From positions 1 through 31,340 of the forward strand of contig JACZQQ010000003.1 of assembly GCA_022545645.1 (NCBI GenBank): a stretch of DNA of 31,340 nucleotides, in the 5' to 3' direction. This document shows positions 8,195 to 15,945 of the stretch, piece by piece. The notes beneath the pieces are model-generated. The model saw nothing but the letters and a program-made list of their open reading frames with translations. It was not told the origin of the DNA and did not search any database. The position numbers and the translations under genes were made by a program. The DNA is from Acidobacteriota bacterium (GTDB lineage: Bacteria > Acidobacteriota > UBA6911 > RPQK01 > JADFOI01). Within the stretch, counting starts at the first letter, position 1, and the number at the start of each line of letters is the position of its first letter.

Positions 8195-8237
8195 CGAACA
8201 AACGAACAGTCGAGCAATGGGTCACTTCGTTCGCTAA
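8191..8237 (+). promoter_or_regulatory. Intercistronic hairpin between rpmA and obgE
   Basis: TTAGCGAAC (8191-8199, containing the rpmA stop) is the exact reverse complement of GTTCGCTAA (8229-8237). The pair can form a 9-bp stem with a 29-base loop 11 bases before the obgE ATG. There is no U run, so it is not a classical terminator. It might modulate the ratio of ribosomal protein to GTPase or protect the upstream mRNA end. Confidence 0.4.
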
Positions 8238-8248
8238 ACTCGCCCTTT

Positions 8249-9250
8249 ATGTTCGTTGATCGTGCCAAAATCCATGTTAAAGCAGGGGATGGCGGCAATG
8301 GATGCTTAGCCTTTCGAAGGGAGAAATATGTCCCCCGGGGAGGCCCCAGTGGCGGGGATGGGGGCAACGGAGGCAACCTTTACTTTCGCAGCACTGCTCA
8401 CCTCAATACACTCATCCGTTTTAAGTATCAACAACACTTCAAGGCCGGCAGAGGCGGACATGGGTCGGGTAAAAACCGCCATGGGAAAGATGGGGAAGAT
8501 TTGGTCATTGAGGTCCCCGTTGGAACTCAAGTCTACAACGAAGCTAACGGCGAGCTTCTTTTTGATCTGGATGAGGAGGGCCATGTGGAATGTGGGGCGA
8601 GCGGAGGTCGCGGAGGACGAGGCAACGCCGCTTTTGCAACCTCGACCAATCAAGCCCCCAGGAAGTTTGAAGACGGCCAACCCGGAGAAGAAGCCACCCT
8701 TCTGTTGGAGCTGAAGGTTTTGGCCGACGTTGGAATCGTCGGCTACCCCAATGCCGGCAAGTCCACACTCATTTCAGTGATCTCAGCAGCTAAACCCAAA
8801 ATTGCAGACTATCCATTCACGACTCTGACCCCAAACCTGGGGGTAGTGACCTACGGGGACTATTCGAGTTTCGTGGTGGCGGATATCCCGGGACTCATTG
8901 AAGGTGCACACCAAGGCAGCGGGTTGGGATTCCAATTCCTGCGCCACGTTGAACGAACCCGGCTCCTGATTCACCTGGTTGACGTCAGCGACAGTGGTGA
9001 AAGCGATCCCGTCCATTCCGTTGAAACCATCATTGAGGAAATGGCACTCTACGATACCGGTTTGGGAAAAAAGCCTGAAATCATCACAGCATCCAAGATT
9101 GATGTGGCTGATTCCGATAAACTCGAGAGGTTACGCTCATATTGTCAGAAGAAAGCACTCCCCTTTCAGAGCATCTCCGCCATCTCGGGAGAAGGGATTC
9201 CAGAATTGAAGAATGCGATTGTGAAACATCTGGAGGTCGAAAAAAATTGA
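8249..9250 (+). CDS. obgE: GTPase Obg/CgtA
   Basis: Essential GTPase that binds the 50S subunit and links ribosome assembly to growth state. The glycine-rich Obg domain occupies residues 1-158 ([16 protein letters not shown] and repeated GG motifs). The G domain follows, with G1 GYPNAGKS (165-172), G3 DIPG (about 213) and a TASKIDV G4-type motif. At 333 residues it lacks the C-terminal OCT extension present in some lineages. Its TGA overlaps the TTG start of nadD. Confidence 0.96.
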   Translation: MFVDRAKIHVKAGDGGNGCLAFRREKYVPRGGPSGGDGGNGGNLYFRSTAHLNTLIRFKYQQHFKAGRGGHGSGKNRHGKDGEDLVIEVPVGTQVYNEANGELLFDLDEEGHVECGASGGRGGRGNAAFATSTNQAPRKFEDGQPGEEATLLLELKVLADVGIVGYPNAGKSTLISVISAAKPKIADYPFTTLTPNLGVVTYGDYSSFVVADIPGLIEGAHQGSGLGFQFLRHVERTRLLIHLVDVSDSGESDPVHSVETIIEEMALYDTGLGKKPEIITASKIDVADSDKLERLRSYCQKKALPFQSISAISGEGIPELKNAIVKHLEVEKN

Positions 9251-9918
9251 AGATCGGTATCCTGGGTGGGACCTTTGATCCGATGCACCGTGGACACACC
9301 TATCTGGCACGCGCTGTTTCAACGATTCTCGATTTGGATCGGGTCCTGTTCATGGTTTCTTACTTGCCTCCCCACAAAGGGAAGCTGAAAATCTCCAGCC
9401 CCTTCCATCGCTATTCTATGGTGGCGATGGATCTGCTTGAGGAGGAAAATCTTTACCCTTCACAGTGGGAATTGGATCGAAGAAAGCCATCCTACACCAT
9501 CGAAACGCTTCAATACTTCACCTCTCACCATCCCCGACACCAGTATTGTTTCATAGCGGGAAGTGATTCCCTTAAGGAAATTCATTTATGGAAAGATTAT
9601 GCTACACTCTTGAAAGAACATTGCTTTGTATTCGTCCAGCGACCGGGAGCTCAGGTCAACCTCGAGGAGCTGAAGGGATTAGGTTCTCTGAGGCAGAGGA
9701 TTCACATCGTTTGCAAACAGGACCAACCGATTATCCGTTCTGGCCAATCCCTTCTGATGACTCTGGACGCTCCGGATATCAGCGCAAGTTCGCTGCGGAA
9801 ACTCATTGCATCAGGAAAACGCCCCTCATCGAAACTGATCTCTCCTTCTGTACTTCAATACGTCAAAAAGCATCGACTCTATGAAGCAAACCAAGACCCT
9901 TCTAAAGAAGGTCTGTGA
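9247..9918 (+). CDS. nadD: Nicotinate-nucleotide adenylyltransferase
   Basis: Converts nicotinate mononucleotide and ATP to deamido-NAD in NAD synthesis. The protein (223 aa) begins [17 protein letters not shown], the nucleotidyltransferase signature with the catalytic HxGH. It ends with the ISSTxIR-like motif as [13 protein letters not shown] and a [11 protein letters not shown] tail. I set the start at TTG 9247, since the conserved domain begins there and it overlaps the obgE stop (TTGA); the longer open frame starting at 9142 lies inside obgE and adds no conserved residues. It overlaps rsfS by 38 bases. Confidence 0.94.
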   Translation: MKIGILGGTFDPMHRGHTYLARAVSTILDLDRVLFMVSYLPPHKGKLKISSPFHRYSMVAMDLLEEENLYPSQWELDRRKPSYTIETLQYFTSHHPRHQYCFIAGSDSLKEIHLWKDYATLLKEHCFVFVQRPGAQVNLEELKGLGSLRQRIHIVCKQDQPIIRSGQSLLMTLDAPDISASSLRKLIASGKRPSSKLISPSVLQYVKKHRLYEANQDPSKEGL

Positions 9919-10240
9919 GGCCATTGAAAGTAAACAGGGCGACGAGGTCACCATCCTGGATGTCTCACAGATTTCCAGCTTCACCGACTTCTTTGTGATT
10001 TGTCACGGCCACAACAGCAGGCAAAATCAAGCCATCTGTGACGAGATCCTGGAAAGGTTAAAAAAGGAACAGCATCGGTCCCCTACCCACGTTGAGGGTT
10101 ATCAACATGCGGACTGGATTTTGATGGACTATCTCGATTTTGTGGTGCATATTTTTTCCCCTCGAACTCGGCAGTCTTATAGCCTGGAAAAGCTTTGGGG
10201 CGACGGAGTTAAGGTCAAGCCAAAAGCGCTGACCGCCTGA
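9881..10240 (+). CDS. rsfS: Ribosome silencing factor RsfS
   Basis: Binds ribosomal protein L14 and blocks subunit joining when nutrients are scarce. The 119 residues show the family hallmarks: ISSFTDFFVICHGHNSRQ (about 31-48), VEGYQHADWILMDYLDFVVHIF (about 71-92) and a WGDG motif near the end. The ATG lies inside the end of nadD, a common arrangement that implies translational coupling. A perfect hairpin begins directly after the TGA. Confidence 0.95.
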   Translation: MKQTKTLLKKVCEAIESKQGDEVTILDVSQISSFTDFFVICHGHNSRQNQAICDEILERLKKEQHRSPTHVEGYQHADWILMDYLDFVVHIFSPRTRQSYSLEKLWGDGVKVKPKALTA

Positions 10241-10262
10241 CCAGCTGACATCCGTCAGCTGG
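10241..10262 (+). terminator. Hairpin directly after rsfS
   Basis: CCAGCTGAC and GTCAGCTGG form a perfect 9-bp stem with loop ATCC, beginning at the first base after the rsfS stop. No U run follows; the next bases are a C/A-rich tract. It may be a weak or Rho-assisted terminator or an mRNA 3-prime-end stabiliser. Confidence 0.4.
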
Positions 10263-10347
10263 AAATCCAAAATTCAAAATCCCCAACAAACTCCAAATCC
10301 CAAATTCCAAACCTGACCTGGAACCTGGAACTTGGAACCTGGAACGC
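10263..10347. repeat. Intergenic CCAAA / GGAACCTGG simple-repeat tract
   Basis: The rsfS-rlmH gap holds degenerate CCAAATTC-type units (10263-10312) and then tandem GGAACCTGGAACTTGGAACC units (10317-10345). The 18-mer at 10324-10341 occurs again in inverted orientation at 11294-11311. I see no coding potential. Confidence 0.6.
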
Positions 10348-10424
10348 GCCCGAAGGGTGCTCTGGTTTCCCTTTTTGGGTTGCTGCCAAGTCAAAATTTT
10401 TATATAAGGGTAGATCTTTTTCCG

Positions 10425-10895
10425 GTGAAATTAAGATTTTTATGGATTGGCAAGACAAAGGATCCATTGCTCCTCAAGGTGGAGGACAAATATCTGAAAC
10501 GGATTGAACAGCACCTTCCAGTCCAGAAAACAGTGGTCCGTGACTTCAAGAAGAGCGATCCCCATCAGCAGGAGGCTCAATTGGAGCGAGAGGCACAGCA
10601 CATTGAAAGGCACCTGTCCCGGAAGACCTACCTGGCGGTTCTGGATAGCATGGGAGAGGAGTTGACCAGTCCACAATTGGCCTCTTCTCTGGCCGATCTT
10701 ATGAATCGGGGAGTTTCCGAGGTAACTTTTTTGGTGGGAAGCCACCTGGGCATTCCCCAACGGATTAAGAAAGTGGCAAATCTAAAGTTGTCTTTGACGA
10801 AGTTGACGCTCCCTCATGAACTCGCTCGAGTCGTTTTGCTCGAACAGATCTACCGGGCAGTAACCATAATCAAAGGCTTGCCTTACCATAAATGA
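10425..10895 (+). CDS. rlmH: 23S rRNA (pseudouridine1915-N3)-methyltransferase RlmH
   Basis: SPOUT-class enzyme that methylates pseudouridine 1915 in helix 69 of 23S rRNA. I set the start at GTG 10425, giving 156 residues, the same size as known RlmH; the open frame upstream runs through the repeat tract and is not conserved. The SAM site appears as FLVGSHLGIP, and the knot C-terminus LPHELARVVLLEQIYRA ends in PYHK, the near-invariant RlmH terminus. It continues the rplU-rsfS run but is separated from it by 184 bases of repeat tract. Confidence 0.94.
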   Translation: MKLRFLWIGKTKDPLLLKVEDKYLKRIEQHLPVQKTVVRDFKKSDPHQQEAQLEREAQHIERHLSRKTYLAVLDSMGEELTSPQLASSLADLMNRGVSEVTFLVGSHLGIPQRIKKVANLKLSLTKLTLPHELARVVLLEQIYRAVTIIKGLPYHK

Positions 10896-10907
10896 CGGAG
10901 GTTTCTG

Positions 10908-11261
10908 ATGCGAGCCAAAGACAAGAAGCATTTTAGGCAAAAGCTCCTGGAAAAAAGAGCAGAACTCATTAGCGTGGTTCAGAAGACAGAAGATTACGGC
11001 CGCCAGGTCAACTCCGAGGCTGAAGGCATGGATCTCGCCGACAAAGCTTCCAGCTCCTACACCAAGGAATTCATGTTTAGCAAAAGTGATGGGGACCGGC
11101 AACTACTTCAGGAAGTGGTGGATGCCCTAGGTCGGCTCGATGAAGGGGACTTCGGCAAGTGCATGAATTGCGGGGAGGAGGTCGAACGAAAACGGCTGGA
11201 GGCCGTACCCTGGTCGCCTTTTTGTCTGAGCTGTCAGGCAAAGGCTGAAGCCAATCGGTAA
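10908..11261 (+). CDS. DksA/TraR-like C4 zinc-finger protein
   Basis: A 117-residue protein with a coiled-coil N-terminal half (about 5-80) and a C4 zinc finger: CMNC at 85-88 and CLSC at 106-109. This is the DksA/TraR layout, whose members bind the RNA polymerase secondary channel and adjust promoter response. It is shorter than E. coli DksA (151 aa), and I do not see the paired-aspartate coiled-coil tip clearly, so it may be a general DksA-like regulator and not DksA itself. The start ATG has GGAGG about 7 bases upstream. It lies 12 bases after rlmH. Confidence 0.85.
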   Translation: MRAKDKKHFRQKLLEKRAELISVVQKTEDYGRQVNSEAEGMDLADKASSSYTKEFMFSKSDGDRQLLQEVVDALGRLDEGDFGKCMNCGEEVERKRLEAVPWSPFCLSCQAKAEANR

Positions 11262-11439
11262 GGGGAAGCGGGCCTTGCGCGCGGTCCAGGTTTCAGGTTC
11301 CAAGTTCCAGGCTGAGAAGCTGACTCCTAGATTCTTTCTGTCTCCTCACTTGATCTTTCCCTAATCCCAGTATCCTGCTGTCTGTATCCTGCTGTCTGTT
11401 CCCATTCGTAGATTTCCTGGGTAAGACGTTATAGCCCGT
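11262..11439. repeat. Intergenic simple-repeat tract before comF
   Basis: Contains CCAGGTTTCAGGTTCCAAGT-type sequence (11286-11311), the inverted counterpart of the tract before rlmH, and an exact tandem pair of the 14-mer TATCCTGCTGTCTG (11371-11384 and 11385-11398). I see no gene and no convincing promoter. Confidence 0.6.
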
Positions 11440-12192
11440 GTGAGCTTCAAGACCGCGCTCAGGCAACTCTCCCAAGCACTTTTCTTCCCTCAAGCCTGTG
11501 TCCTTTGCCATGAGTGGGTGCTCAATCCTGATTGGAGCCCACTGTGTCGAAGCTGTTTTCTTTCCTTGGAACCTCTGGAGCAGCGTATGTGCTACTGCTG
11601 TGGGATTCCACTACCAGGGAATGTGCTGGCAATCCATGGAACCTGCTCACAATGCCGAACCCTCGGCAAACCCTTTGATTTCGCCCGTGCCTATGGAAAC
11701 TACCGGGGCGAGCTGCGTTCCCTGATCATAAAGTTTAAATTCGGGCATCATCAGAGATTGAGCCATCCGTTGGCGGCACTTCTTCAGCACTGCTATGAAA
11801 GAAGCGGGTTGGATCTGGAACCGGACTGGATCGTACCCGTTCCACCGCACGTTCGAAGAAGAAGAGAAAGGGGTTTCGACCAGACTCTGATCCTCAGTCG
11901 GGCTTTGTCCCAGAGACTGAAAATTCCCGTCTTTAAAGATCTTTATCGGGTCAAGCCCACGGTCCCCCAGTCCGGCCTCAATCTTCAAGAGCGGCGAAAG
12001 AACCTCGGTCATGCCTTCAGGCTCTCTCAGGCCGACCGACTCTCAGACCAGACCCTTGTATTGGTCGATGACGTCATGACCACAGGGACCACAATCTCAG
12101 AAATCTGCAGGCTTATCAGACTGGAGACCCGCATCCGCACCATCTTGGTACTGACGGTAGCACGAGTACCCTTATGGTCCGCTCAGGTCTAG
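11440..12192 (+). CDS. ComF family phosphoribosyltransferase-like protein
   Basis: A 250-residue ComFC/GntX-type protein; members bind single-stranded DNA or PRPP and several are needed for natural transformation. The N-terminus carries cysteine pairs for zinc: C20/C23 with C36/C39, then CYCC at 51-54 with CSQC at 69-72. The C-terminal half is a type I phosphoribosyltransferase fold with PVPPHVRRRRERGFDQ and the PRPP-binding loop LVLVDDVMTTGTT (about 206-218). The start GTG at 11440 leaves the first zinc motif intact. No other competence genes are in the window, so a role in DNA uptake is only a family inference. Confidence 0.9.
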   Translation: MSFKTALRQLSQALFFPQACVLCHEWVLNPDWSPLCRSCFLSLEPLEQRMCYCCGIPLPGNVLAIHGTCSQCRTLGKPFDFARAYGNYRGELRSLIIKFKFGHHQRLSHPLAALLQHCYERSGLDLEPDWIVPVPPHVRRRRERGFDQTLILSRALSQRLKIPVFKDLYRVKPTVPQSGLNLQERRKNLGHAFRLSQADRLSDQTLVLVDDVMTTGTTISEICRLIRLETRIRTILVLTVARVPLWSAQV

Positions 12193-12248
12193 CCGCACTG
12201 GCCGTCCACCTTCCGCTGGAGAAGCCCTTGTGTGCTATAAGATGGGGC

Positions 12249-13568
12249 ATGGATCTCTTTACGCAATTATCCCTAGTCGTTATGGCACTGTTCCTGGTCT
12301 TTTTAAATGGCTTCTTTGTGGCTTCCGAATTTTCGATCGTCAAAGTAAGAGGGAGCCGGATAGAAGAGTTAGTCCGGCAAGGGAACAAGCGTGCTCGAAA
12401 GGCGCGCCCCCTGGTGCAAAGCATGGATGAATATCTCTCCGCCACCCAACTGGGAATTACTATCGCCAGTCTGGCTCTGGGTTGGGTTGGCGAGCCTGCA
12501 TTTGCCTCTCTGTTTGAGCCTGTTTTGCTGAGTATGGGAGCCCTGACGCCGGTGGTAACCCACAGTCTGGCTTCGGTATCGGCCTTTTTACTCATCACCT
12601 TTTTGCACATCGTCCTGGGAGAACTGGCCCCCAAGTCACTCTCCATTCAACGAGCCGAGAGTGTCATCCTATGGATCAGCGTACCGTTATCCTGGTTCTA
12701 CAGGATGTCCTATCCTTTCATCTGGGCCCTCAATGGAACGGCCAACGCCTTCTTGCGACTTTTAGGTGTTCCTCCTACATCGGAACCCGAGGTGGCCCAT
12801 TCTGAGGAGGAGCTGCGCCTGATTCTGGCCCATTCACACGCCCAAGGCATTCTGGATCGTGACGAAAAGAGAATGTTGGAGCGAGTCTTTGACTTCGCTG
12901 ATCGTTCCGTGCGACAGGTGATGGTCCCTTCCACCGAGATCGTTTTCCTCGACTTGCAGAAGAGTCTCGAAGAAAATCTGGAGATTGCTCGAAAAGACCG
13001 ACACACTCGCTATCTGCTCTGTGACAAGACCCTCGACCGAGTCGTGGGAATTGTCCATATCAAGGACCTCTTTTGGCAATACCGGCAACTCAAGGAGAGA
13101 TTCAATCTGACCTTGATCAAAAGGCCTGTTCAGTTCGTGCCCGAGAGCAAATACATCAAGACCTTGCTGACGGAATTCCGGCACACTCGAACCCATTTAG
13201 CTGTGGTCGTCGATGAATACGGAGCTACCATCGGGATTGTTACTCTGGAAGACATCCTGGAACAACTGGTGGGTGAGATTCAAGATGAGTTCGACATCGA
13301 TACCCCTCCACCCATGATCCAGGAGACCGGAGAAAACCAGTACATGATTCAAGGGCGTGCTCTTCTGGTGGAAGTCACAAACGAGCTCAAGATCACCATC
13401 GGGGATAAGGAAAACGACACCATGGGCGGACATATCATGATGTTGTTGGGACGTACAGCCCAAGTCGGTGACGAGCTAACGGTGGCCGGTGAATACCGGG
13501 TTCACGTGGTAGGAATGAAAGGGCTTCAGATCACGGACCTGGTCTTTGAAAAGTTGAGTACCGACTAG
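12249..13568 (+). CDS. CNNM/CorC-HlyC family membrane protein with CBS pair
   Basis: Predicted inner-membrane ion (magnesium/cobalt-linked) transporter or regulator, often labelled hemolysin-like. From ATG 12249 (439 aa) the DUF21/CNNM domain with several transmembrane helices covers about 1-190 (FLVFLNGFFVASEFSIVKVR, then QLGITIASLALGW). Two CBS domains follow (about 205-330, VRQVMVPSTEIVFLD and VVDEYGATIGIVTLEDILEQ), then a CorC/HlyC C-terminal domain to the end. A longer open frame from 12174 overlaps comF and adds a non-conserved stretch; GGGG lies just before ATG 12249. Six bases separate it from the next gene. Confidence 0.93.
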   Translation: MDLFTQLSLVVMALFLVFLNGFFVASEFSIVKVRGSRIEELVRQGNKRARKARPLVQSMDEYLSATQLGITIASLALGWVGEPAFASLFEPVLLSMGALTPVVTHSLASVSAFLLITFLHIVLGELAPKSLSIQRAESVILWISVPLSWFYRMSYPFIWALNGTANAFLRLLGVPPTSEPEVAHSEEELRLILAHSHAQGILDRDEKRMLERVFDFADRSVRQVMVPSTEIVFLDLQKSLEENLEIARKDRHTRYLLCDKTLDRVVGIVHIKDLFWQYRQLKERFNLTLIKRPVQFVPESKYIKTLLTEFRHTRTHLAVVVDEYGATIGIVTLEDILEQLVGEIQDEFDIDTPPPMIQETGENQYMIQGRALLVEVTNELKITIGDKENDTMGGHIMMLLGRTAQVGDELTVAGEYRVHVVGMKGLQITDLVFEKLSTD

Positions 13569-13573
13569 TACTC

Positions 13574-14506
13574 ATGCAGCAGATCGTCGAGTGTGTGATG
13601 AACGTCAGCGAGGGTCGGGACACCCTCAAGCTCGAAACCATCGCCCAAAAGATCGAGGCGGTCCCAAGCGCATTTTTACTCGATCACTCAGCCGACCCTG
13701 ATCACCACCGCACCGTCTTTTCCTTCATCGGCACCCCTGCCTCGATTTTCGCTGCAAGCTTTGCGGCGGTGAAAAAGGCAGTCCAACTGGTCGATATGAG
13801 GGAGCATCAGGGAGTCCATCCGCGCATCGGTGCAGTCGACGTCGTTCCCTTTGTACCGGTTCAGAACGTTTCCATGAAAGAGTGTGTGGCAGTGGCTCAC
13901 CGGCTGGGAAAGAAAATATCCCAGACATTGCAGATTCCGGTTTATTTTTACGCAGAAGCGGCTTTACGCCCCGATCGTGAGCACCTTTCTGTGATCCGCA
14001 AGGATCAATTTGAAGGACTCGACGAGCAGATCAAGTCAGATCCCAGAAGAAAACCTGATTTGGGGCCCTGCTGTTTACACCCCACTGCGGGTGCCACCGT
14101 TATTGGGGCACGTCAACCCCTTATCGCTTTCAATATCTACTTGAATACCTCGGATGTGGGCCAGGCCCGGAAAATTGCGGGTTTGATCCGTGAAAGTGGG
14201 GGTGGCCTTGCTGGCGTGAAAGCGCTTGGATTATACATCGAGCGCAAGGGTCTTGCCCAGGTCTCGATGAATGTGACCCACTACCGTAAGACCTCTTTAC
14301 TGAAGATCTTCAAGAAAGTGCAGAAAGAGGCTCGCCGGCTCCAAACAGAACCAGTCTGGAGTGAAATCATCGGTCTGGTTCCCCAGGATGCGATCAACCC
14401 ACGAACGATCAGAACACTGCACCTGGAAAATTTTCATCCAGGCCAGATCTTGGAAAACAGAATTGCGGAAGTGATGAATAATGCAAGTCGTCTTGGTGGA
14501 ACCTGA
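13574..14506 (+). CDS. ftcD: Glutamate formiminotransferase
   Basis: Transfers the formimino group of N-formiminoglutamate to tetrahydrofolate, linking histidine breakdown to one-carbon metabolism. The 310 residues correspond to the N-terminal half of animal FTCD and open with VECVMNVSEGRD. The central motif HQGVHPRIGAVDVVPFVP (about 78-95) includes the conserved His region of the active site. The cyclodeaminase half is absent, as in other bacterial single-domain versions. Neighbours are not histidine-degradation genes. It overlaps trmL by 26 bases. Confidence 0.92.
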   Translation: MQQIVECVMNVSEGRDTLKLETIAQKIEAVPSAFLLDHSADPDHHRTVFSFIGTPASIFAASFAAVKKAVQLVDMREHQGVHPRIGAVDVVPFVPVQNVSMKECVAVAHRLGKKISQTLQIPVYFYAEAALRPDREHLSVIRKDQFEGLDEQIKSDPRRKPDLGPCCLHPTAGATVIGARQPLIAFNIYLNTSDVGQARKIAGLIRESGGGLAGVKALGLYIERKGLAQVSMNVTHYRKTSLLKIFKKVQKEARRLQTEPVWSEIIGLVPQDAINPRTIRTLHLENFHPGQILENRIAEVMNNASRLGGT

Positions 14507-14936
14507 AATCCCCCCCAATACAGGAAACGTGGCCCGTCTCTGTGCGGCGACACAACTCCCACTGCACTTGGTGGGAAAACTGGGTTTTCAAATTACCGAT
14601 CGCCACCTCAAGCGAGCCGGCCTGGACTATTGGGAATGGGTGCAGATCCACCGCCATGAGTCGGTACAGGAGTTCTTCGAAGGGATCCCTGCCGATCGAC
14701 TGTTTTTCTTCTCAAAGCGAGCAGAAGAGACCTATGTCAACGCCGCTTTTCGGAAAGATGATTTCCTTGTGTTTGGCTGCGAAACCAAGGGCCTTCCCCA
14801 GTGGATTTTTGAACGATATTCAGACCGCATCTGGAGAATACCTATCTTCCACCCGCAGGTTCGCAGTTTGAACCTGGCCGGAGCGGTGTCCATTGTTGTC
14901 TATGAAGCCTTGCGCCAGATAGGGAAATTAGCCTAG
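14481..14936 (+). CDS. trmL: tRNA (cytidine/uridine-34-2'-O)-methyltransferase TrmL
   Basis: SPOUT enzyme that 2'-O-methylates the wobble base of leucine tRNAs. The 151 residues match the TrmL size and motifs: EPEIPPNTGNVARLCAAT at the start, FGCETKGLP (about 92-100) and the knot motif IPIFHPQVRSLNLAGAVSIV near the C-terminus. It starts inside the end of ftcD, which implies coupling. Confidence 0.94.
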   Translation: MQVVLVEPEIPPNTGNVARLCAATQLPLHLVGKLGFQITDRHLKRAGLDYWEWVQIHRHESVQEFFEGIPADRLFFFSKRAEETYVNAAFRKDDFLVFGCETKGLPQWIFERYSDRIWRIPIFHPQVRSLNLAGAVSIVVYEALRQIGKLA

Positions 14937-14987
14937 TGAATGTGGGGAATGAGTAGTCTGTCCCCAAATCGCCCCCAATGCCCAGTA

Positions 14988-15635
14988 TCAAACACCCCGG
15001 GTCTCGGAACCCCACAGGATTTTATGCAGCTGGATCTGCAATCGAACGGAAAGGCCATCTTCCAAAACCCACTCGGCCAGCTCGCGAGGATGAATCTGAC
15101 CCCAGACTGGAGCAAACAGAATCGTGTGCTTTCCGACAAGGTCCAGCTCTCCCATTTTTTCCTTGGCCCAGTCGTAGTCTCGACGGGATCCCAGCACGAA
15201 TTTGATCTCGTCCTGGGGCTTGAGATGGGGTATATTGTCCCAACAGTTCTTCTCCATCATTCCACTGTCCGGGCACTTGATGTCGTAGATCAGGATGGCT
15301 CGAGGATCCACCGGGCGTACGTCGATGCTTCCTCCCGTTTCAATCAGGACTGTTTTTCCATCGTCGAGGAAATGCTTGATCAGCGGATGGACCGAGGGCT
15401 GAAGAAGAGGCTCCCCCCCCGTAATCTCCACCAGATCGGTAGGAAGACTCCCAACTTTGCTCACAACATCTTCCAAGGACATCTTCTGGCCCTCGTGGAA
15501 AGCGTACTCGGTGTCACAATAGGTACACCTCAAATTGCAGTAGGCCAATCGAACAAAGGCGCAGGGCCTCCCCGTATAGCTGGATTCACCCTGGATGCTA
15601 AAGAAGATCTCATTGACGACCAGAGAGTCGTTCAT
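14988..15635 (-). CDS. queE: 7-carboxy-7-deazaguanine synthase (radical SAM)
   Basis: Radical SAM enzyme that contracts 6-carboxytetrahydropterin to 7-carboxy-7-deazaguanine in the queuosine/preQ0 pathway. The protein (215 aa) starts MNDSLVVNEIFFSIQGESS, with the iron-sulfur motif CNLRCTYC (C33, C37, C40) and the GGEPLLQ motif typical of the family. No other que genes are present. Its ATG lies 7 bases from the end of a family B element and has no clear Shine-Dalgarno, so the leader of this gene is supplied largely by the element. Confidence 0.95.
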   Translation of the reverse strand: MNDSLVVNEIFFSIQGESSYTGRPCAFVRLAYCNLRCTYCDTEYAFHEGQKMSLEDVVSKVGSLPTDLVEITGGEPLLQPSVHPLIKHFLDDGKTVLIETGGSIDVRPVDPRAILIYDIKCPDSGMMEKNCWDNIPHLKPQDEIKFVLGSRRDYDWAKEKMGELDLVGKHTILFAPVWGQIHPRELAEWVLEDGLSVRLQIQLHKILWGSETRGV

Positions 15636-15642
15636 GTCTGTG

Positions 15643-15846
15643 AGCCCGGATTATGCATAAATTCTCTACTGCATCGCCGAAATCGCTCGGCCTGACTGTG
15701 CGACCCGCAAAGCGGGTGCCCACTCCGTCGGCCTCCTCAGCGTACCATACAGTACGCTTGCGGGGGCCTCGGTCACGCGTGGCGCAACGCACTCAGGTCC
15801 GGCGCTTTCGCCGCTTCGTGACGAGAACCTATGCATAATTCGGACT
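15643..15846 (+). repeat. Family B element, full-length copy 1
   Basis: A 204-bp element. Terminal inverted repeats of 24 bp (15643-15666 and 15823-15846) agree at 20 positions and contain ATGCAT at both ends. Inside are a mini-palindrome GACCCGCAAAGCGGGTGCCC (15702-15721) and a 7-bp hairpin AGCGTAC/GTACGCT (15739-15758). It shares most of its sequence with the copy at 28688-28900 and its ends with the copies at 3376-3507 and 28-55. It fills most of the 310-base gap between queE and the next gene. Open frames through it have no ribosome sites. Confidence 0.85.
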
Positions 15847-15945
15847 AGGCTATTATAATCGAGTACCTGGTGAGAAAGGGTTTTCACATGTGTTAAAATC
15901 GGTGCAATCCAAGCTTGACACAGGTGGATGGAGGTTTCAACAAAA

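Noticed and set aside
14940..15695. 251-codon open frame opposite queE
   Set aside because: Antisense shadow of a clear radical SAM gene; no recognisable domain.
15653..15838. Open frames within family B copies (also 28698-29339)
   Set aside because: No ribosome site, not conserved between copies, and the longer one runs antisense into the HNH gene.
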